Below, in pieces: positions 7,447-14,300 of a DNA stretch of 15,751 nucleotides; the first letter of the stretch is position 1, and each line of letters opens with the position of its first letter. The stretch is from Gammaproteobacteria bacterium (GTDB lineage: Bacteria > Pseudomonadota > Gammaproteobacteria > Steroidobacterales > GCA-2729495): NCBI GenBank assembly GCA_023150055.1, contig JAKLLP010000001.1, positions 17,879-33,629 of the forward strand, in the 5' to 3' direction. The position numbers and the translations under genes were made by a program. The notes under the pieces were generated by a model. It did no database searches. It worked only from the letters and a program-made list of their open reading frames with translations, and was not told where the DNA came from.

Positions 7447-7713
7447 ATCTCCCGCTGCCTCTACATCGCCGTGCCAGCACCCATATCGAAAAATGCTGCG
7501 TGCTCTCAGGGGCCCATATGCCTCATCCTCGCTTCTCGTCTTGCCCCAAAACAGGCTGGCGGATTAGCCAACCTATCTGTGGGACAGGACACCAGTGTGG
7601 CGCCCCGCAAATAACTTGCTTCCCATGACCGCCCGTTCTTCGCCGTGGCGCAAACCGGCCGGCTTTCCCGGTGATGCCTCGACGCCGCAGGGTGCTGCCG
7701 ACGCGCGGGCCCC

Positions 7714-7741
7714 TTGGTGATTGGGTATTTTTCAGTATCAT
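7714..7741 (+). promoter_or_regulatory. Candidate sigma70-type promoter for yciB–yciI–bolA
   Basis: TTGGTG (7714-7719, 3 of 6 matches to TTGACA) and TATCAT (7736-7741, 5 of 6 to TATAAT) are separated by 16 bp. The predicted start near 7748 would give a leader of about 20 nt before the yciB ATG at 7769. The -35 match is weak, so this is a candidate only. Confidence 0.4.
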
Positions 7742-7768
7742 CCCGGCCACAACTCCCAGGCCCCGCGA

Positions 7769-8341
7769 ATGCAAGTCCTAGTCGATCTCCTGCCCGTCAT
7801 CGCTTTTGTCGTCGCTTACTACCTGAGCGGCTACGACTTCAACGTCGCCCTGCAGGTCATCATGGCGGTCATGACTTTGCAGGTGGCGATCACGTGGCTG
7901 GTAAAGCGCTCGGTCAACCGCATGCTCCTCATGTCCTGGGCGCTGGTCGTCGTGCTGGGCGGCATCAGCCTGGTGTTGAAGAACGAACTGATCTTCAAGT
8001 GGAAGCCGACGATCCTGAACTGGGCCTTCGCCGTCATTTTCCTGGGCAGCCAGTTCATCGGGAACAAGACCATCATCCAGCGGCTGCTGCAATCCGTTTC
8101 GAGTGACGAGATTCGGCTCAGCCAACGCGACTGGCGCAGCCTGAACCTGATGTGGGTCGCCTTTTTCCTCGTGAGCGGCGCAGCGAATATCTACGTCGCC
8201 TACACCTTCGACGAAAGGACCTGGGTGAATTTCAAGCTGTTCGGCCTGATCGGCATGACCTTCGTATTCGTGCTGATACAGGCCGCGTGGATGGCGCGGC
8301 GCGACAACAAGGCCGCCGCCGACCCTGCTGCGGGGGAGTGA
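7769..8341 (+). CDS. yciB: YciB/IspZ inner membrane protein (septation protein A family)
   Basis: A 190-aa integral membrane protein. The sequence starts MQVLVDLLPVIAFVVAYY, as in the YciB family, and contains about five hydrophobic helices, the NELIFKWKPTILNW motif between helices and the LNLMWVAFF block. E. coli YciB is a cell-envelope protein linked to division and elongasome partners; Shigella ispZ mutants have septation defects. The ATG at 7769 fits the family length; a TTG further upstream (7721) would add 16 residues and overlaps the likely promoter, so I rejected it. yciI starts 2 nt after the stop. Confidence 0.94.
   Translation: MQVLVDLLPVIAFVVAYYLSGYDFNVALQVIMAVMTLQVAITWLVKRSVNRMLLMSWALVVVLGGISLVLKNELIFKWKPTILNWAFAVIFLGSQFIGNKTIIQRLLQSVSSDEIRLSQRDWRSLNLMWVAFFLVSGAANIYVAYTFDERTWVNFKLFGLIGMTFVFVLIQAAWMARRDNKAAADPAAGE
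8332..8338 (+). promoter_or_regulatory. Strong ribosome binding site of yciI inside the yciB 3' end
   Basis: The string ggggga followed by g ends 5 nt before the ATG at 8344 and overlaps the last codons of yciB. It fixes the yciI start at 8344 rather than any upstream in-frame codon. Confidence 0.7.
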
Positions 8342-8343
8342 CC

Positions 8344-8643
8344 ATGCTCTATGCCATCATCGGCGAAGACACTCCCGGCAGCCTTGCAAAGCGTGCCGCC
8401 GCGCGCCCCGCCCACCTGCAGCGAGTCGAACAACTGAAAAATGCCGGCAGGCTGATCCTCGCCGGGCCGCATCCGGCGATCGACGCCGCGGATCCAGGGC
8501 CGGCGGGGTTCACCGGCAGCCTGATCGTGGCCGAGTTCGACTCCCTTGCGGAAGCGGAATCATGGGCGGCGGCGGACCCCTATGCCACGGGCGGCGTCTT
8601 TGCGCGCGTCACGGTCAAGCCCTTTCGCCAGGTCCTGCCGTGA
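8344..8643 (+). CDS. yciI: YciI family protein
   Basis: A 99-aa ferredoxin-like (dimeric alpha/beta barrel) protein. It aligns over its full length with E. coli YciI: MLYAIIGEDTPGSL, KRAAARPAHLQRV, GRLILAGPHPAID, PGPAGFTGSLIVAEF, AESWAAADPYATGGVF and VKPFRQVLP. The conserved His of RPAHL and the Asp of ADPY form the putative active-site pair noted for this family, whose reaction in most bacteria is unproven. The start is set by the strong ribosome binding site 5 nt upstream. It lies between yciB and a bolA gene with which it overlaps by GTGA (8640-8643), so the three are probably one transcript. Confidence 0.93.
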   Translation: MLYAIIGEDTPGSLAKRAAARPAHLQRVEQLKNAGRLILAGPHPAIDAADPGPAGFTGSLIVAEFDSLAEAESWAAADPYATGGVFARVTVKPFRQVLP

Positions 8644-8924
8644 ATGCGGAGCGGGTCGAAGCGATCCGGACGCGGATCCTGACCGCGCTCGGGCCCTGCG
8701 AACTCGAAGTCAGCGACGAGAGCCACCTTCATAGGGGCCATGCCGGCGCGCGCGACGGCCGCGGCCATTTTCGCGTCCGCGTGATTTCCGCACGCTTCGA
8801 TGGCCTCAAAAGCCTGCAGCGCCACCGGCTGGTATTCGAAGCGCTGGGCGGACTGATGCAGACCGACATTCACGCCCTCGCGATTACCGCGCTCAGTCCG
8901 GAAGAAGCCGGCTCCGGCGGCTGA
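8640..8924 (+). CDS. bolA: BolA family protein
   Basis: A 94-aa BolA-like protein starting at GTG 8640, which overlaps the yciI stop by 4 nt. Family blocks are clear: LEVSDESHLHRGHAG, the HFRVRVIS strand, then FDGLKSLQRHRLVFEALG and DIHALAITALSPEE. The invariant His of RHRL and the HxH region are the residues used for Fe-S cluster sharing with monothiol glutaredoxins in BolA proteins. The DESHxHxGH pattern is that of BolA proper rather than IbaG/YrbA. It has no ATG start in frame; a nearby ATG at 8644 is in another frame. Its stop lies 30 nt from the stop of the convergent oxidoreductase. Confidence 0.93.
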   Translation: MNAERVEAIRTRILTALGPCELEVSDESHLHRGHAGARDGRGHFRVRVISARFDGLKSLQRHRLVFEALGGLMQTDIHALAITALSPEEAGSGG

Positions 8925-8954
8925 TCTACGGCCGCAGCACCAAGCCGCTGTACG

Positions 8955-9971
8955 TCAGGCAAGCGCCGGCAGCACGCGCTCACCGAGCAGGCGGATGGTC
9001 CACTCCGGGTTTTCATAGATGCGCAGGGCGATTTCGGTGAGGCCATTGGCCTTGAAGCGCTGCAGCCGCGCGATTTCGTGGTCCAGGTCATCGAGTCCGG
9101 AGGCCGATGTCGCCTTGTCGACGAAGCGGGCCATGATGTCGGCGGGAATATTTTCGATCACGTCGCTGCCCTTGTTGAATGCCTTGATGATCGACATGCG
9201 GTTCTTCCAGATCACCTGCATTTCATCCTCCGGCAGCAGATCGCGGTAGTAGTACTCCGGATAGGGACTCGCCCGGATCGCCAGCCAACGGCGCGCCTCG
9301 CGGTGCGCCGCTTCGCGGGTCTCCTTCACATGCCATGCCCAGAAGTTATTGAACCGCAGATCCTCAGGTCGGCGCCCGCAGCCGGCAAGTTGCTCATCGA
9401 CAATGGCCCGCATCCGGCCGATGTCTTCCGGCGTGTGGTCACCGACGAAGATGCCGGCGGCATACTTCGCCGCCGAGCGCAACATCTGCGGGCCGTTTGC
9501 GCAGGCCCAGATCATGGGCGGCCGGGCACTTGCGAACGACGGATGGTAATAGAGCACCTTGTACAGCTCGCCCTTGTATTGCAGGGGCTTTCCCGAGCTG
9601 GCGAGTTCGAGGATCTCGATGCATTCGCGTACCGCGCGTAGCCGCCGCTCCGGCGCGACACCCATCGCCGTAGGAGCGCCACCGCCGCCCGCAGCGACGC
9701 CGATATGGGCGCGGCCGCCGGAAATCTCGTTGAGAGTCAGAAGCGCGGCAGCCATCTTCATCGGGTGGAGTTCGTACGGAGAGACAGCAACCGGCCCCAG
9801 GGTGATCCGCTTCGTCGCCAGTGCGGCCTGGACGAAGTTGATGAAGGGATCACGCGCATCGTGCATGTTCGAGACCCACACGCCGCCGAACCCGTACCGC
9901 TCCGCCAGGCCGGCCAGTGCCGCCAGCCGTTCGCCGTTGTGGCTGGCCTCGAAAATGAGATCGACCCGCAT
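8955..9971 (-). CDS. LLM-class (luciferase-like) flavin-dependent oxidoreductase
   Basis: A 338-aa TIM-barrel protein of the bacterial luciferase / F420-dependent methylene-tetrahydromethanopterin reductase superfamily. Typical marks are the strand-loop ERYGFGGVWVSNM near the N-terminus, ATKRITLGPVAVSPYELHPMKMAAALLTLNEISGGRAHIGVAAGGG (residues ~52-97), LRAVRECIEILE, and PPMIWACANGPQMLRSAAKYAAGIFVG around 141-167. The cofactor could be FMN or F420; the substrate cannot be told. The start at 9971 is well supported by a strong Shine-Dalgarno (AGGAG, 4 nt spacing, with a second GGAGG just upstream). It is a single gene, convergent with bolA and divergent from the DUF423 gene, with no obvious pathway partner in the window. 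Confidence 0.88.
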   Translation of the reverse strand: MRVDLIFEASHNGERLAALAGLAERYGFGGVWVSNMHDARDPFINFVQAALATKRITLGPVAVSPYELHPMKMAAALLTLNEISGGRAHIGVAAGGGGAPTAMGVAPERRLRAVRECIEILELASSGKPLQYKGELYKVLYYHPSFASARPPMIWACANGPQMLRSAAKYAAGIFVGDHTPEDIGRMRAIVDEQLAGCGRRPEDLRFNNFWAWHVKETREAAHREARRWLAIRASPYPEYYYRDLLPEDEMQVIWKNRMSIIKAFNKGSDVIENIPADIMARFVDKATSASGLDDLDHEIARLQRFKANGLTEIALRIYENPEWTIRLLGERVLPALA

Positions 9972-9975
9972 GTTG

Positions 9976-9986
9976 CTCCTGCCTCC
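9976..9986 (-). promoter_or_regulatory. Ribosome binding site of the LLM oxidoreductase
   Basis: On the minus strand GGAGG (9986-9982) and AGGAG (9980-9976) stand in tandem before the ATG at 9971. This decides the start against the in-frame codon at 10097. Confidence 0.75.
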
Positions 9987-10024
9987 GGTAATCGCCCTGA
10001 CCGTGTGACGCAGGGCACGCCGGC

Positions 10025-10030
10025 AGTATA
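10025..10030 (-). promoter_or_regulatory. Candidate -10 box of the LLM oxidoreductase
   Basis: On the minus strand 10030-10025 reads TATACT (5 of 6 matches). The leader would be about 45-50 nt and would include the tandem ribosome binding site. A TTGCGG (10056-10051) is the best -35 but lies 20 bp away, which is too far for a standard promoter. The 231-bp divergent region 9972-10202 otherwise shows only a weak TAATAT at 10161 facing the DUF423 gene. Confidence 0.3.
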
Positions 10031-10202
10031 GAAGCTCCACAGGGGCCACCCCGCAACATGAGCGAGCCATAACCGGCCCATGAGCAGGCCTGACCATCGT
10101 GCGGCATAGCGCCTCGGCATTTTCCCTCCCAGCCTCTGCCCCGGCCGGTCACGAACAGCCTAATATGGCCGCTGTTGGTGAACGTTACCGGAAGGGCCTG
10201 CG

Positions 10203-10610
10203 ATGAATATCTCCCCTGCTCTGTCCCGACACACCCGCCTGTTTCTCTGTATTGCCTGCCTGCTGATGGCGACCGCGACGATGCTCGGCGCCACGGGCGC
10301 GCATCTGCTGCAGACGCGCCTTTCCGCAGACCGCTACGACATCTACCTGCAGGCCGTGCAGTACCAGTTTTACCAGGCGCTTGGACTCTTCGTGATCGCC
10401 GCGCTCAGCCATGTCCTGCCCGGCTCCCGCGCCGTGCGCTTCGCCGGCTGGCTGGTAATCGCCGGCGTGTGCCTTTTTTCGGGGACCATCTACCTCACGA
10501 CGGCGGGCGCACCGCGCTCGATCGCGATCATCGCCATGTTCGGCGGCATCTCCTTTCAGGTCGCCTGGCTGACCCTTGCCGTGGTCAGCGCCCGCGGAGC
10601 ACGCGCATGA
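10203..10610 (+). CDS. DUF423 (YgdD-type) small membrane protein
   Basis: A 135-aa membrane protein with four hydrophobic helices. The DUF423 signature is recognisable: a first helix ending GATGAHLLQTRLS (family GAFGAHxL), AVQYQFYQALGLFVIAAL after it, AGWLVIAGVCLFSGTIYL, and a last helix after AMFGGISFQ (family PxGGxxF). The biochemical function of the family is unknown. The start at 10203 has a purine-rich ggaagg about 9 nt upstream. Its TGA overlaps the ATG of the following lipoprotein gene by 4 nt, so the two are probably co-translated. Confidence 0.88.
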   Translation: MNISPALSRHTRLFLCIACLLMATATMLGATGAHLLQTRLSADRYDIYLQAVQYQFYQALGLFVIAALSHVLPGSRAVRFAGWLVIAGVCLFSGTIYLTTAGAPRSIAIIAMFGGISFQVAWLTLAVVSARGARA

Positions 10611-11329
10611 GACCGTTTATGCGAGTCTTCCTGTCACTGGGCTCGCTGGCCGCCGCGGGCTGTGCGACATCGGACCGGGCCGGCGATTTCGACCTGGCAT
10701 CGCTCCCCGCGCTGGAGGAATACTGCCTCGACGCACAGCGTCTGGTCACGCGGACCACGATCCCCATGCAACTGGTCCGACAGCCGGAGTTCGACGCCTT
10801 CGTCAAGTCCAAAGCCCTGATCGAGGGACCGACGATCCAGCAATTCGAGTGGACCGATCCGGACGGCCGGCTGCTCGGCATTTCCTGCAAGCTCAAGAGC
10901 GCCGACCATCTGAACGAGGTCTTCGGACCCGGGAGTGCCGGGCCCGACGGCGCCTGCCAGGACTTCAATCGCGCCGTTTACGCAGTCATGGCCCGCGAGA
11001 GCCTGACACCCGTGTACCGGACCGTCGTGTTCGACCCGGCAGAGACGGTCACGAACGAGGAAAACCCCGGCATGACCGGGCCGGACTGGCTCGCCCCCTT
11101 CACGCTGACCACGGTGGATACGGACGGTGCGTTACGCGTCCATACCAAGGGCTTTACCGTCGATTTCACCGACCCACGCTTCGCCCGGCTGCCCGAGCGC
11201 TTCCGCGGGGTGCACTACTGCCATTTCATCGCGCCCGACCACCTGCGCGACCTGCTTGCCGGACGGGCGCAGGCAGGAGCGGTCATCGGCCGGCGAGTTG
11301 CCGTCGATGCCGCCCCGCCATCGGGATGA
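10607..11329 (+). CDS. Hypothetical lipoprotein with four extra cysteines
   Basis: I do not recognise a family for this 240-aa protein. The N-terminus (MRPFMRVFLS, then SLAAAGC) looks like a lipoprotein signal with lipid-accepting Cys19 in an AAGC lipobox; the -3 residue is Ala rather than the commoner Leu, so the call is probable rather than certain. Cys40, Cys94, Cys117 and Cys205 remain in the exported part and could form two disulfides. The rest is a mixed alpha/beta sequence with no repeats or further membrane segments. The ATG at 10607 overlaps the DUF423 stop by ATGA and has a GGAG 7 nt upstream, which decides the start over the in-frame ATG at 10619. It converges on the receptor gene with only 13 bases between stops. 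Confidence 0.75.
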   Translation: MRPFMRVFLSLGSLAAAGCATSDRAGDFDLASLPALEEYCLDAQRLVTRTTIPMQLVRQPEFDAFVKSKALIEGPTIQQFEWTDPDGRLLGISCKLKSADHLNEVFGPGSAGPDGACQDFNRAVYAVMARESLTPVYRTVVFDPAETVTNEENPGMTGPDWLAPFTLTTVDTDGALRVHTKGFTVDFTDPRFARLPERFRGVHYCHFIAPDHLRDLLAGRAQAGAVIGRRVAVDAAPPSG

Positions 11330-11332
11330 GGC

Positions 11333-11360
11333 GGCGCCTTATCTACAAGGCCCCGGCGCC
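11333..11360. terminator. Possible shared hairpin between convergent lipoprotein and receptor genes
   Basis: GGCGCC occurs at 11333-11338 and again at 11355-11360 and can pair. Inside it, GCCTT (11336-11340) and AAGGC (11347-11351) form an alternative 5-bp stem with a 6-nt loop that contains the receptor stop codon. No T-run follows on either strand, so it is only a weak candidate for a bidirectional terminator. Confidence 0.25.
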
Positions 11361-14300
11361 AAAGCGGATTTCCCCGGTAATGCCGTAGGTGCGGCCATTG
11401 GGGAAACTCGTCGTGACGCGCCATGGGACGAAGTCATCGAAATTCGGCCGTGGACCCTGGTTGGTATAGGGGGGATACAGGTTGTCGGAGTTGGCAAACC
11501 AGATATCCCGATATGCGCCAGTCGCGCTGCGCTCGTCGAAGAGGTTACGGGCCCAGATCTCGATCCGGTATTTGCGGGAGCTCAGTCCGAACTTGGTATT
11601 GACCACCGTTCGGGCCGCCAGCCAGCTCGCATTGTCGTTGCCGATGTAGACATCGCTCAGGTAGTTCGCGTCACCACGCACATACCATTCCCAATCGTCC
11701 ACCAGCTCGCGTCGATAGCTCAATGAGGCACTGCTTGTCCACTCGGGCTGACGCAGCAACTGGTTCCCGGACACATCACCCGAGATCGCATTGCAGTTCT
11801 CGAACCAGGCCTTGTTTTCCTCGGGCGTTCCCGGCGGCGCATCCTCCGGGAAACAACCGTCGGCCCGGAAACTCGGGAAGCGCGAGTACGTGTCCTGCCG
11901 GGCATCATCGAGCTCCGCATCAGTCCAGCTGAGGGTGAAGTTGCCGGTGAGGTTCTCCGTGAACAGGACCTGCACGCTGGCTTCGGCACCGAGGACCGTG
12001 GCATCGCCGGCATTGATATTGACGCCGGCAGGCTGCTCGAGCGGACGACCCTCGTCATCCTTGTCCTGCAGCTGTCGCAGGACGATGTCGCGCCAGTCGT
12101 TCCAGAATGCCGCCACATCGAGGCTGACCCTGCGGTCGAAGAGGAACCCCTTGGCGCCGAGTTCATAAGCCGTGATCTTCTCCGGATCGAAATCGTCGAC
12201 GATCACCGTGCTGCCCTCGGCGCCGGGGATCGCGGCGAGGGCCGCGATAACCAGGTTGGCACCGCCCGGCTTCTCGCCGTAGGCGATGGAGCCGTAGATC
12301 ATCCAGTCGTCGGTGGCCTGGAACTTGAGCCCGCCGCGTCCGGTCCAGCTGTCGAAGCGGCTGCTCGCCTCCGGGCTGCAGAGGAGGACATCCTGGCCGG
12401 CCACCGACCCGAACCGGTTCTCGCCGGGTACGCAGGTCGGCAGCGCGGCGGGAGACCGCAGGTCGAACACGTCATCGAGACAGGGATTCAGTACGGCAGA
12501 ACCGTCGCCGGGATCAACGACATAGCCGGCTTGCTGGCAGCGGGTATAACCGAAGAGCGTGACCTCCTCGGCTTCCTGTGAATAGCGCAGCTCGGCGCGG
12601 CTGGTGAGCCGGTCGGTCAGGTCGAAATCGGCACCGGTGAACAGGGCCCAGCTCTCGGTGTCGACCTCCTTGGTCGAACGTCCGAGCGGGTCGGGCTCCA
12701 CGCCGCCGTCGGGGTCATATCCCGGCGTGAAGGGGTTGTCGGCAAACATGCCATAGAAGATGGCCGTGCCTATGGCGAGATCCGGGTTGGGCGGGTTGAA
12801 CGGTGGCAGGCCGATCGCCGCCGCCCCCGGCGCGGGCTGCGGCAGCGGATTGTTGCCGTCGAAAGGTGCGGCTACAGGATTGCCTTCCTTGTTGTCGAGG
12901 TTGCGCTTGAACCAGTAAGCGCCGCCGGTCACGCGCAGGCGTTGATCCTGGGGGCTGGTCCAGCGCAATTCCTGGCTCCACTCCTCGGTTTCGTCACCGG
13001 GTTCCACGTCGAGGACGCCAGTGAAGAAAATCTCGTCAGCCGGCGACAGGCAGCGGTTGGGCACCTGAGGTCCCTGGTCGTCGGCAGCGGCACAGTAGCG
13101 AAACGGCTGGTTGTAGCCGGTGCCACGCCCGAAATCGAACAACGCGTCCTCGTCGGTCTTGGAATAGCCGGTAAGCGCCGTGAGGCTCCCATACTCGTAA
13201 AGATTCCAGTCGATGGTGAAACTCGCGCGGTCCAGCTCGCGGTTCTGGCCGGCGGCCTCGCGAATCTTCGGCATGGTGTTGTTCGGGCCGCCGCCCGGGA
13301 TCTCGTCGAGATCGGGAACCTGTCCGCAGAAGTTCTGAAGCCTCGCCCCCGCCTGGACGGGGTTATCGGCCGTGTTCGGCGGCGGCTCGACCCTGTCTTC
13401 GCAGTTCGGGGGCAGGCCCATGATCGAGGGCTCGTCGATATCGTCGTTGGACTTGTAGTAACTCAGGTTGATTTCCCAGGCCTCAGCCGGCTGCCAGAGC
13501 AGGCTGGTCTGGTAGCTACGATAGCGATAGCCGCCAATGTCGGGCCCGCCCGGAATGGAATTCGTGTAGGAACCATCCCACTCGTCATAGAGCACCGAGG
13601 CGCGGCCCCGGAAGCTCTCGCCCAGGATCGGGCCACTGACGGACAGCGTACCCTTGCGGCGATCGCGGTTGCCCATCTCGGCGGTCGCTTTGGCGTCAAA
13701 CTCCTGGCTGGGCTTCTTGGTGACGTAGTTGATCGCGCCGCTGAATGCGTTGCGCCCGTAGAGCGCGCTCTGCGGTCCCTTCACGACCTCGATGCGCTCG
13801 ATGTCGAGCTGGCTGAAGTTGAGACCTTCACGCCCCGAGATGTAGACGCCATCGACGAAAATCGCCGCGTTGTTCTCGCCGAAAATGTCGGTCGGCGCCA
13901 CGCCGCGAATCACGGGGACCGGCAAGGACTCGCCGATCGGGTTGAAGAACGTGAGCCCCGGGGTCAATGCCGCAACGTCGGTCAGGTTCACGATACCCGC
14001 GGACTCGATCGCCGCGGAATCGAATGCCGTGATCGCGACCGGCACCTCTTTCAGCTTCTCCTCCACTTTGCGCGCCGTGACCACGATTTCCTGGATGACC
14101 AGTCCCGGGCTCGCCTCGGCGGCATCCCCGACTTCCTGGGCCTGGGCCCCGCCTGCGCCAAAAGCGAGCGCGGTCGCGAGCAGCCCGCCGGCCGCTCGTC
14201 GAGGCCGGCGCCATAGTCCGGCTACGAGCAGCAACAGCAGTCCGCCCCAGCCGAGCGAACTTGCCCCACCGATATCCGGCTGCACTTCACCGGTCGGGTT

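Larger units (their letters stand above)
7433..7768. other. 336-bp divergent intergenic region between yciO and yciB
   Basis: This is the longest gene-free stretch. It must carry the promoters of both flanking operons: a TACAAT for yciO at the left end and a TTGGTG/TATCAT pair for yciB at the right end. The middle (about 7540-7625) is visibly less G+C-rich than the genes and contains short inverted repeats (TGGC-6-GCCA near 7558, ACAC-2-GTGT near 7588). The small open frames across it have no ribosome binding site and no family resemblance. No RNA gene was recognised. Confidence 0.6.

Noticed and set aside
7721..7768. Upstream TTG start for yciB adding 16 residues
   Set aside because: It lies within the likely promoter and the family begins at the ATG at 7769 (MQVLVDLLPV).
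7523..7774. Small minus-strand frame in the yciO–yciB gap
   Set aside because: It overlaps the yciB start and promoter, has a basic shadow-like composition, and no ribosome binding site.
13828..14214. ATG at 14214 opening a 128-codon frame as the true receptor start
   Set aside because: It is out of frame with the receptor and encodes Arg/Gly-rich sequence; it would need an indel and would still leave the upstream protein without a natural stop.
12942..14216. 424-codon plus-strand frame antisense to the receptor
   Set aside because: The opposite strand encodes recognisable plug and barrel motifs; this frame has none and no ribosome binding site.
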